Positions 44,118-52,330 of a DNA stretch of 64,000 nt are shown here, in pieces. The notes under the pieces are model-generated. The model searched no databases. It was not told the origin of the DNA and saw nothing but the letters and a program-made list of their open reading frames with translations. This DNA is from Haloprofundus halobius (GTDB taxonomy: Archaea > Halobacteriota > Halobacteria > Halobacteriales > Haloferacaceae): positions 2,294,001-2,358,000 of the forward strand of contig NZ_CP083666.1 of assembly GCF_020097835.1 (NCBI RefSeq). Direction: 5' to 3'. Within the stretch, counting starts at the first letter, position 1, and each line of letters opens with the position of its first letter. Made by a program: the position numbers and the translations under genes.

Positions 44118-44972
44118 ATGACGATCACGAGCAGCTGGGGCGAGTGGTGGGCGCGTGAGGAGATCAACGGCACGGAGGTCGAAGACCACGTCTCGCTGTG
44201 GTACCTCGGCGTCGCAGGCTGGGGAATCCGGTCGCCGGAGACGGCAATCTACATCGACCCGTACTTCAGCACGGAGCGGGACCGCGAGTACGTCGCACGG
44301 ATGTCCCCGGTACCGATGGAGCCCGCCTGGGTCGACGAGTGCGACGCGGTCTTCTGCACGCACGACCACCGGGATCACTTCTGGCCGCCTTCCTTCGGGC
44401 CGCTGCTGGAGGACGGTGCGTCCGTGCACGCCCCGGCGGAGTGCTACGAGAACTTCGACGTGAGCGAGATCGAAGCGGAGAAGCGGACGGTCGTCGAGCC
44501 CGGTGACAGCGTCGAGGTCGGCGACCTCACGATCCACGTCCGCGGCGGCTACGATCCGGACGCGAACGGTACGGTGACGTACGTCATCGAGCACGAGACG
44601 GGGAGGGTCTTCCACGGCGGTGACAACCGTCCCTGCGAGGCGTTCGAGGAGATCGGCGAGGAGTTCGACATCGACATCGGGATGCTCTCCTACGGGACAA
44701 ACGCCCGCAAACTGAACGACGAGGGGGAGGTCGTCACGCGGAAGCTCTACAACGATCCCGACGAAATCGTGGAGGCGACGAACGCGCTCGGGATCGATCG
44801 ACTCGTCCCCGAGCACTGGCGGCGGTGGCGTTCCATCCACGCGGATCCGGGCGCTCTGGAGAAGGCGGCGGCGACGTTCGAGTACCCCCACGTGATCGAA
44901 GGGATCGAGGTCGGCGATCGGCTCCGCCTCGACCGGCCGGGCGTCGTCCCGCCGACACGTCTCAGCAGGTGA
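44118..44972 (+). CDS. MBL-fold metallohydrolase, UlaG-like
   Basis: 284 residues. The metallo-beta-lactamase metal site is CTHDHRDHFWP (HxHxDH type, about residues 78-88); an YIDPYF strand and GIRSPET precede it, HGGDNRP and VPEHWRRW later supply further ligands. It resembles the UlaG/ascorbate-6-phosphate lactonase-like subgroup. The substrate is unknown. It lies alone between tRNA-Phe tail copies 3 and 4, so it may be cargo of an integrated element. Codons contain more GGATC/GATC-type choices than neighbours, but I did not compute bias. Confidence 0.8.
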   Translation: MTITSSWGEWWAREEINGTEVEDHVSLWYLGVAGWGIRSPETAIYIDPYFSTERDREYVARMSPVPMEPAWVDECDAVFCTHDHRDHFWPPSFGPLLEDGASVHAPAECYENFDVSEIEAEKRTVVEPGDSVEVGDLTIHVRGGYDPDANGTVTYVIEHETGRVFHGGDNRPCEAFEEIGEEFDIDIGMLSYGTNARKLNDEGEVVTRKLYNDPDEIVEATNALGIDRLVPEHWRRWRSIHADPGALEKAAATFEYPHVIEGIEVGDRLRLDRPGVVPPTRLSR

Positions 44973-45043
44973 AGCTGGGTTCGAGCGGTCGTGCGTCATC
45001 TGCTGATTCGAAACGCAAGCAGAGACGCGGAATCGTCGTGTGT

Positions 45044-45129
45044 TCGAGCTGTCCCCGTACCCGTGAGTGCAGCGAACGGATGCTCGGGGAGTCGACTCGC
45101 CGGCGGTTCAAATCCGGGAGGCGGTATTT
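45044..45129. repeat. tRNA-Phe tail copy 4, split by an insert
   Basis: TCGAGCTGTCCCCG (45044-45057) equals the tRNA-Phe bases from the anticodon stem into the T-arm. Then 46 bases not from the tRNA follow (about 45058-45103, with CCCCG/CGGGG able to pair around GTGCAGCGAACGGATG), after which the T-loop and acceptor half resume to 45129. Confidence 0.75.
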
Positions 45130-45202
45130 CTGTGATTTCGAGCCGACGAGCGGAGCGAGCGCTCGACTCCGAGTTCTGAGACTCCGCGTCGTCGCACAGA
45201 AA
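45127..45202. repeat. Hairpin TTTCTGTG/CACAGAAA
   Basis: A perfect 8-base stem (45127-45134 and 45195-45202) with a 60-base loop containing GACGAGCGGAGCGAGCGCTCG. It begins at the end of tail copy 4, just as hairpins begin at the ends of other tail copies. Confidence 0.6.
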
Positions 45203-45336
45203 CCCGTTTCCGTGCTACGTGAACTCCACTCAGTCCTCGGAGAGCGCATCGAGTAAGTCAGCTATCCGAGCGCGTCGACAGCAGCGTTTTGCCCGTCGCC
45301 GACCTACTCAGTCCGGGTCGTCGCACCCACACGACT

Positions 45337-46116
45337 ATGAGCTTCTCAGCCACACCTCCGAAATCAGACCGCCTCTCGGAACGCATCGAGGCGGGAATCG
45401 ACCGCGTGAACTCGGCGACGGACAGTCAGTCCGAACTGACTGGGACGGCCAAAGAGCTGTTCGACGTGCTCGTTGCGACCGAGATGCTCCTGGAGAGCAT
45501 CGATTTGGAGCGGTTACGTCACGTCGTCGACATCGAACAACTCCCGACGATCGTCGACTTCGACCGCCTCGCAGACGCGATCAGGGAGCACGACCCCGAT
45601 TTAGCCTTCGACCTCAGTAACGTAGAGCAGGTCGTCGACAGACGGGAACTGTGGGCCTCGGTCGATCTTCTCGGGGTCGCGAAAGCAAAGCGGCGGCTGG
45701 AGAGCGAACTCGAGGACCTCCCGGGGAGTAGCGGTTCCTTCGAGGTCGACAGCGACTCGCAAGCCGCCGAAGATGCCGAGGCGTTCGTCTCCTCGCTCCG
45801 TTCGGAGGCCAGAGAGGTGACAATCCAACAGGAGTTCACGAAGAAGTTGGAAGTCGCTCGAAGAGCGGTCGTACAGCAACACGTGGCCTTCGAGCGACTC
45901 TACGCGTCCGAAGAGATGCGCTCGCGAAACCCGAGCGAGCGGCAGAGAGGTCGAAACCCGACGGCCGTCTCGTTGCGTCCGTCGGGGCCGCTTGCAGACG
46001 GCGTTTCGACGCGAGTATCGACGGTTCCGGCGGCGGTTCCGTACTCGAAAATCGATGCGCTTCCGCGAATCTACGGTCGGCGGTGGAGGACGGTCAAGGC
46101 TGAGCGGAGACGATAG
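45337..46116 (+). CDS. Uncharacterised helical protein
   Basis: 259 residues, mostly charged helices (possible coiled coil near 120-200, with EFTKKLEVARRAVVQQHVAF). The N-terminal half has a repeated LE.(L/I)..V.D...LP.IVDFDRL pattern. The C-terminus turns Arg/Ser/Pro-rich and ends IYGRRWRTVKAERRR. I do not recognise the family. ATG 45337 is chosen over frames starting upstream in the repeat region. Confidence 0.6.
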   Translation: MSFSATPPKSDRLSERIEAGIDRVNSATDSQSELTGTAKELFDVLVATEMLLESIDLERLRHVVDIEQLPTIVDFDRLADAIREHDPDLAFDLSNVEQVVDRRELWASVDLLGVAKAKRRLESELEDLPGSSGSFEVDSDSQAAEDAEAFVSSLRSEAREVTIQQEFTKKLEVARRAVVQQHVAFERLYASEEMRSRNPSERQRGRNPTAVSLRPSGPLADGVSTRVSTVPAAVPYSKIDALPRIYGRRWRTVKAERRR

Positions 46117-46186
46117 CTTCGGAGAACCGTCCGTGAGCGCGAGGCGACACCATTTACACGGAGAGTCGGTCTGTTCGTACGTGAAC

Positions 46187-46705
46187 ATGGACGGCTCGGT
46201 CATCCGAACGGATCTCCCGGGACACGAAGCGGAACTGCGGAAGCTGCTTCGTGCGTATTTCGACGAAGCGAACGAGGAGGGCCAAGAGTGGTTCGACGAC
46301 GAGTCGTTCGGCGCGGAGCCGGCGGAGATAGTGACCGCCGACCTCGATAGACTCGCGTCGGCGGCGATTTCGGAACCGCTGTTTCTGGCGTATCACGGCG
46401 ACGAACTGGCCGGCTCGATTCAGTTGAAACAGTTGGACGAGACGACGGCCGAGGTGAAGCGGCTCTACGTGAAGCCGTCGCACCGGGGCGAGGGAGTCGG
46501 ACGGACGCTCGTCGAAACGCTGCTTTCAGAGGCGAGAGTTGACGGATTCAGGACGCTCCGATTGGGCGTCGCCCCCTATCACGGAAACGCGCGGTCGCTG
46601 TACCGAGAACTCGGCTTCGAGTTCACGCCCGCGTACGAGGAAACGCAAGCCCCGACCGAGATTCACGACGACTGGGGTTTCATGGAGCGGTCGCTCAGGG
46701 AGTGA
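46187..46705 (+). CDS. GNAT-family N-acetyltransferase
   Basis: 172 residues. The acetyl-CoA site is VKRLYVKPSHRGEGVGRTLVE (split over about 92-112), the Q/RxxGxG/A type. The first half has EWFDDESFGAEP; the end LYRELGFEF is typical of GNAT proteins. The amine substrate is unknown. ATG 46187, with GTG 46181 as alternative. Confidence 0.85.
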   Translation: MDGSVIRTDLPGHEAELRKLLRAYFDEANEEGQEWFDDESFGAEPAEIVTADLDRLASAAISEPLFLAYHGDELAGSIQLKQLDETTAEVKRLYVKPSHRGEGVGRTLVETLLSEARVDGFRTLRLGVAPYHGNARSLYRELGFEFTPAYEETQAPTEIHDDWGFMERSLRE

Positions 46706-46730
46706 CCGACACCCAGCGTGACACCTCGGT

Positions 46731-46826
46731 TTACAGCAGCGACCGAAGCAGCCGAATCGGGAACGTGACGACGGCGATGACGAAATTGAGTATCGTACGT
46801 AGCAGCGAGCGGATAGCTCCGAACAT
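46731..46826 (-). CDS. Possible 31-residue membrane peptide
   Basis: MFGAIRSLLRTILNFVIAV and a short basic tail: one hydrophobic helix with arginines on both sides. Very short proteins with this look occur in haloarchaea, but nothing else supports it. It is convergent with the GNAT gene. Low confidence. Confidence 0.3.
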   Translation of the reverse strand: MFGAIRSLLRTILNFVIAVVTFPIRLLRSLL

Positions 46827-47007
46827 CACGAGACTGTGCCACGCCGAACGGTATCGTGGTTGGGGTTGCACGTGCCGGGCGAGTGCGCGCCCGAGAGCAC
46901 TCCGTCGCCGCCGAGCGTTCGTGTTTCCGCGTGCCGAGACATCTATTCTCACGGGGGGCCGGGAAAGAAAGAGCTATAGTTTCGGTTCGAAATAGAGCTA
47001 ACAACTA

Positions 47008-48453
47008 GTGACCCGTCTTCCAAATCCGATTCGAGGAGTAATACTGCTCATCGGCCTCGCGCTGGCGCGACTCGGCCTCGTCGCACCCGAGCGCGTCCGC
47101 CGGACGACCGACCTCTCGTGGCCGCGCATCGTCACGGGCGTCGCGCGCATGTCGAAGAACGCCGTCGACGTGGCGATGGTCGGTATCGCCATCGGTCCCG
47201 CCGCGATCGCCGGCGTCGGTCTCGCCAGTGCCTACTGGGGCATCGCGTTCGCGCTCGGCGGCGGGTTCGCCGCCGGGACCATCGCACTCGTCTCGCAGCG
47301 TTACGGGGCGAACGCGTTCGAGGAACTCGGACAGGCCGTTCGCTCCAGCCTCCTCGTCGTCGTCGCGGTGACGGTCCCCGTGATGCTCGCGTTCGTCTTC
47401 TTCCCCGCCCACCTCATCGACCTCATCAGCGGCGACGCCGCCGCCATCGGCTTCGGGGCGATCTACCTCCAGATCGTCGGATTCGCGGTCCCCTTCGCGG
47501 GCGTCAACCTCATCGGCAGTCGCATCTACATCGGCCTCGACGACGCGTGGACACCGATGCTCGTCCGCGCCGGCGGCGCGATATCGAACATCGTCTTCAG
47601 CGCCGTGTTCATCTTCGGCCTCGACATGGGTGTCGCGGGTGCGGCGTTCGGCACGCTGCTGGCGAACGTCTTCGTCACCGTCGCCTTCACCGTCGGTCTC
47701 GTCAACGGCCGCCTCCCAGGCGCGGGCGACCTCCCCGTCGCTGTCGACCTGACCGGGTCGTACGTCGATTGGCCGACGATGCGGCAGATAGTCGAGATCG
47801 GCCTCCCCGTCGTCGGCCGCAGCATGGTGTGGACCGTCGCCAACTTCCCGATGCTCGCCATCGTCGGCATGTTCGGCGCGCCGGTGCTCGCCGCCTACGT
47901 CATCAGCCGCCGCATCTGGGGCATCATGAACACGCCCGGGTGGGGCTTCGGTCTCGCGTCGAGCAGTCTCGTGGGGCAGGAACTCGGGTCGGGCGACGAG
48001 CGGACCGCGGAGGCGTACGGCCGCGAAATCGTCCGCTTTTCGGTCGCGACGTACGTCGTCGCCGCGGCGCTCGTCGCGGTGTTCGCCGAACCCATCGTCC
48101 TCGCGTTCGTCAGTTCTCGGTCCGACCCCTCGTTTTCGATGGCCGTGACGCTCGTCTACGTCTCCTGTTTCGCGGTCATCGCCCAGGGCGTCAGCGGGGC
48201 GTCTGCGGGCCCGCTCGACGCCAGCGGCGACACGACGTGGCCGTTCCTCAGTCAGGCGCTCGGGATGTTCGCGTTCTCGATTCCGGTCGCCTACCTCGGC
48301 GCGACGACGTCGCTCGCCTACTGGGGGCTGTACCTCTCGTTCGTCGCGGAGACGACGGTGCCGGCGGTGCTCAACTACTACCGCTTCTCCACCGGGAAGT
48401 GGAAACTCGTGAGTCGGAAGTTCCGCCCCGGGTCGGCCGTCGCCGACGACTGA
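47008..48453 (+). CDS. MATE-family efflux transporter
   Basis: 481 residues, 12 membrane helices in two similar halves. SKNAVDVAMVGIAIGPAAIAGVGLA near the start (split over 48-72) and GAPVLAAYVISRRIWGIMN in the second half are typical of MATE/DinF-like proteins; they export drugs or metabolites by Na+ or H+ exchange. GTG start at 47008. The Nudix gene follows 12 bases after the stop, maybe one transcript. Confidence 0.9.
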   Translation: MTRLPNPIRGVILLIGLALARLGLVAPERVRRTTDLSWPRIVTGVARMSKNAVDVAMVGIAIGPAAIAGVGLASAYWGIAFALGGGFAAGTIALVSQRYGANAFEELGQAVRSSLLVVVAVTVPVMLAFVFFPAHLIDLISGDAAAIGFGAIYLQIVGFAVPFAGVNLIGSRIYIGLDDAWTPMLVRAGGAISNIVFSAVFIFGLDMGVAGAAFGTLLANVFVTVAFTVGLVNGRLPGAGDLPVAVDLTGSYVDWPTMRQIVEIGLPVVGRSMVWTVANFPMLAIVGMFGAPVLAAYVISRRIWGIMNTPGWGFGLASSSLVGQELGSGDERTAEAYGREIVRFSVATYVVAAALVAVFAEPIVLAFVSSRSDPSFSMAVTLVYVSCFAVIAQGVSGASAGPLDASGDTTWPFLSQALGMFAFSIPVAYLGATTSLAYWGLYLSFVAETTVPAVLNYYRFSTGKWKLVSRKFRPGSAVADD

Positions 48454-48465
48454 CGGAGCCAGACC

Positions 48466-48972
48466 ATGACCGACCGAATCGCCCCGGACGTGCCCCGCGA
48501 GCGACAGACGATACGGCTCTCCGAGGAGCGTCTGGCGTCGTTTCGAGCGTGGGCGGAGAACGGAACGGCGCTCGCCGCGGCGGCGCGTGTGCGCGACTCC
48601 GAGGACCGCATCGCGCTCGTGAAGAACCGGTGGTCTCGCGGGTGGATTCTCCCGGGCGGAGGGGTCGAACCCGGCGAGCGACCGGTCGAGGCCGTACGGC
48701 GCGAGGTGCGCGAGGAGACAGGGTTGGATGCGTCCGTTGGGGAGGTGCTCGTCGTCGTCGACCAAACGTACGTCTCCGAATCCGGAGACACGGAGTCCCG
48801 CGGTGCTGCGTTCACCGCACAGTACATCGTCTACGCGGCTCGCGCCGACGGCGAGATTCTACCCCCGGAACGGGTGGATACGACCGACGACGAGATACGC
48901 GCCGTGCAGTGGTTCGAGACACTCCCGGACCGCCTCCACGACGGCGAACTCCTCAAGCCGTACTTGTACTGA
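48466..48972 (+). CDS. Nudix hydrolase
   Basis: 168 residues. The Nudix box GGGVEPGERPVEAVRREVREETGL is complete (spread over about residues 64-87). An N-terminal extension of about 45 residues (helical, charged) precedes the fold. Substrate unknown. Close behind the MATE gene. Distinct from the Nudix protein at 721-1125. Confidence 0.88.
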   Translation: MTDRIAPDVPRERQTIRLSEERLASFRAWAENGTALAAAARVRDSEDRIALVKNRWSRGWILPGGGVEPGERPVEAVRREVREETGLDASVGEVLVVVDQTYVSESGDTESRGAAFTAQYIVYAARADGEILPPERVDTTDDEIRAVQWFETLPDRLHDGELLKPYLY

Positions 48973-49115
48973 CAGGCCCTCCGATGGTGGCGGTCGCACT
49001 CTCGGCGTTCGATGTCGAGTTCGGCGCCGAGAGTGCGTCTCGCGACTGTTGTCGGATCGTACTGACAACGAAGACTCGGAAGGGTTATGATGCCAGACGG
49101 ACTCCGTTCAGAAGT

Positions 49116-49310
49116 ATGGCAAAAGGTACGGTTGACTTTTTCAACGACACCGGCGGTTACGGATTCATCAAAACTGAAGACGCGGACGACGACGTGTTCT
49201 TCCACATGGAAGACGTCGGCGGCCCGGACCTCGAAGAGGGTCAGGAAGTGGAGTTCGACATCGAGCAGGCCCCGAAGGGCCCGCGCGCGACGAACGTCAC
49301 CCGACTGTAA
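49116..49310 (+). CDS. cspA: Cold-shock domain protein
   Basis: 64 residues. One cold-shock OB fold: MAKGTVDFFNDTGGYGFIKT with the RNP1 core GGYGFIK, and RNP2 VFFHM. Acidic for its type, as usual for halophiles. It binds single-stranded RNA/DNA and may act as RNA chaperone. AAGGGTTATGAT about 32 bases upstream is a TATA candidate. Confidence 0.92.
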   Translation: MAKGTVDFFNDTGGYGFIKTEDADDDVFFHMEDVGGPDLEEGQEVEFDIEQAPKGPRATNVTRL

Positions 49311-49461
49311 GCGTCGTTCTTTTCGGAACGTCGATTACGATCACACACTCTTATTTGGGAACCTCACCGGCGAGCGACTGCCTCGGTCGTCCGCCGTCCC
49401 ACCTTCGTACGTTCGTCGCTCCGCCTCGCGTTCTCACGTTCGTCACTCTTCCTCGTTTTCG

Positions 49462-50142
49462 TCACTCACGCTCACCGACCGAGTCGCCGACGACTCGCCA
49501 CTCGTCGTCGGGACCGCCCGGCGCTTCGACGTCCGGTAGCCCCGAGAGCCCCGGTTCGACGACCGCGTCCCACCAGCCGTCGTCCGGCGAGTCGTATCCG
49601 GCGGCGTGTTCCGGAAACACGTCGCGCTCGAACGCCTCCCGCGAGACGTGGCCGCGCCGACGGAGGTAGCCGTACGCGGCTCTGAGCGCCTCGTGTCGAC
49701 GCCGCCGCTGGTCCGACGACCCCGGCGGTTCGAAGGCGTCGATGGCGTCAGCGACGTCGTCGGTCAAGTCGTACGCGTCGCCGAGCGGTTCCTGCGACGG
49801 CGACTGCGGCGTCTCGCTCGGGTCGTTCTGCATCGCCGGCGGGACGGCATCGCTGCTCGTCGTCGCCGCCTGCGCCTCGACGTCGGTTTCGACGGTCGAT
49901 TCGTCGGGCGGCGCTCGCGACGCGCCCGCCTCGGTGAGGGTGTACGCCTCCCCGCGCGGGTCGTCGCCGAGGTCGAGCAACCCCTGCTCGTAGAGGTCGT
50001 CAACCCGGTCGCCGATTCGGTCGTTCGTGGTCGGTAGCTCGTCTGCGACGTCCTCCGAAAGCAACGCCGACGCGTCGGTCCGGGCGAAGACAGCCAGAAT
50101 CTCCTCATCGCTCACGTTCGGTTCGCGGTCAGCGTCCGTCAT
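49462..50142 (-). CDS. Winged-helix protein, paralogue of the 31851-32774 gene
   Basis: 226 residues. The N-terminal winged helix (about 9-60, ILAVFARTDASALLSEDVADEL) is followed by a Ser/Ala/Asp-rich linker and a C-terminal unit (about 150-225: YGYLRRRGHVSREAFERDVFPE, GYDSPDDGWWD, EWRVVGDS) shared with the protein at 31851-32774. Likely a regulator of a small haloarchaeal family. ATG 50142. Confidence 0.6.
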   Translation of the reverse strand: MTDADREPNVSDEEILAVFARTDASALLSEDVADELPTTNDRIGDRVDDLYEQGLLDLGDDPRGEAYTLTEAGASRAPPDESTVETDVEAQAATTSSDAVPPAMQNDPSETPQSPSQEPLGDAYDLTDDVADAIDAFEPPGSSDQRRRRHEALRAAYGYLRRRGHVSREAFERDVFPEHAAGYDSPDDGWWDAVVEPGLSGLPDVEAPGGPDDEWRVVGDSVGERE

Positions 50143-50251
50143 ACGGTCGGGACGAAACACGGAGTCAGTTGAAGCCTCGGCGCGACCGCGCCGTCGTCGC
50201 GAACGGTTGAATCGGAGTCGGATTTTTCGGGCTGTCGACCGTCGGGTCGGT

Positions 50252-51262
50252 ATGGGCAGCGGTGAGACCGACCAGTTGACGCAGAGCGGACTCGTCTACG
50301 AACCGTACCGGTCCTCGCCGCTGAAGCGCTGGGTGCTCTTGGACGGCAACCGACTGGTGCTGACCGGTCTGCTGTCGGTCGCCGTCTGCGCGTCCGTGGC
50401 GGCGCTCTGCTGGGTCGGCGTCGTTCCCGTCGGAGACGCCGACGCCGTACTGTCGCTCGTCGGCACGCTGGTCGGCGGGACGCTCCCGTTCATCACCATC
50501 GTGCTCGCCATCAACCAACTCGTCCTCTCGCAGGAACTGGGGTCGACCGACGACCTGCGGGCGCGGCTGACGGCAATGCAGGAGCTCCGTCGGGAGGTCG
50601 AGTCACTCACCGGTCGGAACGTCAGCCCCGCCGCGCCCGCGGACTTTCTCCGCGACCTCGTCGAGCAGAGTCGCTCGCGCGCGGCGACGCTCGAATCTGC
50701 CGTCGAAGACTCCGACGGCGACCTCCGGGAGACGGTCCATCAGTACGTCGAGACGGTCGAAAACGAGAGCGAGACGGTGTCGGAAGCGCTCGAAGGGACG
50801 GAGTTCGGCACCTTCGAGGCGCTCTCGGCCGTCCTCGGTCACTTCGATGGGCGGCACATGCACACGGCGCGGGTGCTGCGGGCGGACCACGGCGGGGCGT
50901 TCGGCGACGAAGCCGAGACGCTCGACGAACTCGTCGCGCTGCTCGAACAGCTCGCCGTCGCCCGGCAGACGTTCAAGACCATCTACGTCCAGCACGAGCT
51001 CGCGACGCTCTCGCGGCTCCTGCTCTACGTCGGCTTTCCGACTCTCTTCGGCGGCGGGTTGCTCATCCTCTCGTACGGGTCGCTGCTGTCGTCGACCGCC
51101 GGGAGCGGCCTCCCCTTCTGGCTCGTCTCGGGCGGCGTCACCCTCGTCTTTCTTCCGTTCGTCGTTCTCCTGACGTACACGCTCCGAATCGCGACGGTGG
51201 CGAGTCGCACGGCCGACTTCGGCCCGTTCGTGCCGCGAGCGACGGTGAAAGACGACCTCTGA
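50252..51262 (+). CDS. Membrane protein with central soluble helical domain
   Basis: 336 residues: two membrane helices at about 37-60 and 65-90, a cytoplasm- or outside-facing helical region of about 155 residues (100-255), and two further helices at 260-285 and 290-320. The topology recalls bestrophin- or DUF-type channel-like proteins, but I see no motif to prove it. Divergent from the winged-helix gene. Confidence 0.6.
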   Translation: MGSGETDQLTQSGLVYEPYRSSPLKRWVLLDGNRLVLTGLLSVAVCASVAALCWVGVVPVGDADAVLSLVGTLVGGTLPFITIVLAINQLVLSQELGSTDDLRARLTAMQELRREVESLTGRNVSPAAPADFLRDLVEQSRSRAATLESAVEDSDGDLRETVHQYVETVENESETVSEALEGTEFGTFEALSAVLGHFDGRHMHTARVLRADHGGAFGDEAETLDELVALLEQLAVARQTFKTIYVQHELATLSRLLLYVGFPTLFGGGLLILSYGSLLSSTAGSGLPFWLVSGGVTLVFLPFVVLLTYTLRIATVASRTADFGPFVPRATVKDDL

Positions 51263-51397
51263 GCGCCGAGGGACCGCGCGGCGCACCGCTCTCTTGGCGC
51301 CTCGCATACCGGCACACCAGTCGAACCGGATGCCGGACACCGGGACCGAACGCGATTGGCTTTTGTCGTTGCCGACCGAACTGTCGACGAACCCTGA

Positions 51398-52210
51398 ATG
51401 ACCGACGACGAACGGGCCGCCGAGGGCGGTGACGCCGGCAACGACGCCGAGACGGACCGCAGAGCGCACGCGGTGACGCTCCACCGGCCGACTCACCGCG
51501 ACGTACTCTGGCAGGTCGAGGAGGCGTTCGAACGCGGCGACATGGTGACGCTGTTCGGCCGCTGCACCGTCGAGTACGACGGCCGCGCCGCCAGCACGCT
51601 CGGTCTCGGCAACCGACTCGTGATTCTCAAACCCGACGGCGCGGCGCTCGTCCACACCGACGAGAAGCGAACACCGGTCAATTGGCAGCCGCCGGGATGC
51701 GAACACCACGCGGCGGTCCGAGACGGCCAGTTTCGGGTCCGAAGCGAGCGAACGACGCCCGATGAGACGCTCGACGTGCGCTTCGAGCAGGTCCACCAGG
51801 TCTCCTCGCTGGCGGTCACCGGCGGACGCGACCTCGACTTGCAGGGGAGCGAGGAGGACCTCCGTCAGCACATCCTCGACGACCCGGACCTCGTCGAGTC
51901 GGGTTTTCTGCCGTTGGCGACGGAGCGCGAGACGAGCGCCGGGCCGGTCGACATTTACGGCGAGGACGACGACGGCGTGCCCGTCGCCGTGGAGTTGAAG
52001 CGGCGGCGGGTCGGCCCCTCGGCGGCGGGCCAACTCCAGCGCTACGTCGCCGCCCTGCGCGAGGAGTTCGGCGACGGCACGGCGGTCCGCGGTATCTTGG
52101 TCGCTCCCTCGGTGACCGATCGGGCGGCGGCGCTGTTGGAAGAGCGCGGCCTCGGTTTCGTCGCGCTCGACCCGACGACGGGCCGGCCGCCGGAGGATTC
52201 GACGGAGTAG
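51398..52210 (+). CDS. nucS: Mismatch-specific endonuclease NucS
   Basis: 270 residues. N-terminal DNA-binding half with VTLFGRCTVEYDGRAAS; C-terminal RecB-like nuclease half with VESGFLPLATER, GPVDIYGEDDDG (catalytic Asp about 186) and VAVELKRRRVG (Glu, Lys about 202-204). This is the archaeal EndoMS/NucS family, which cuts both strands at mismatches and also flap-like DNA. Alone in its transcript, 120 bases ahead of rpl10e. Confidence 0.93.
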   Translation: MTDDERAAEGGDAGNDAETDRRAHAVTLHRPTHRDVLWQVEEAFERGDMVTLFGRCTVEYDGRAASTLGLGNRLVILKPDGAALVHTDEKRTPVNWQPPGCEHHAAVRDGQFRVRSERTTPDETLDVRFEQVHQVSSLAVTGGRDLDLQGSEEDLRQHILDDPDLVESGFLPLATERETSAGPVDIYGEDDDGVPVAVELKRRRVGPSAAGQLQRYVAALREEFGDGTAVRGILVAPSVTDRAAALLEERGLGFVALDPTTGRPPEDSTE

Positions 52211-52330
52211 TCGAGCGAAGCGAACTCGATCCCCCAGACGGGCCGAAGCCGTGCCACCGAGTCGCAGAACGCGCAGAGGACGCATCGAAGGCTTTATTCA
52301 CGGCGTTGGCCTTGTTCAGCGCAAGTAACT

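Larger units (their letters stand above)
44973..45336. other. Non-coding stretch with the last tRNA-Phe tail copy
   Basis: 364 bases between the MBL gene and the next gene. It holds tail copy 4 with an insert, one further hairpin (45127-45202), and a plain spacer. No gene is credible here. Confidence 0.65.

Noticed and set aside
43519-45249. Short minus-strand frames containing CRLPDLN or YRLPDLN segments
   Set aside because: These are translations of the tRNA-Phe tail and its copies read backwards, a well-known type of false gene.
40068-45336. Integrase or transposase gene in the island region
   Set aside because: I looked for tyrosine-recombinase and transposase motifs in both strands and saw none; only borders remain.
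47005-48765. 586-codon minus-strand frame over the MATE gene
   Set aside because: Arg/Asp/Glu/Val-rich mirror frame; the MATE helices are in the plus frame.
50603-52285. 560-codon minus-strand frame over nucS and the membrane protein
   Set aside because: Spans two good plus-strand genes; Arg/Val-rich mirror composition.
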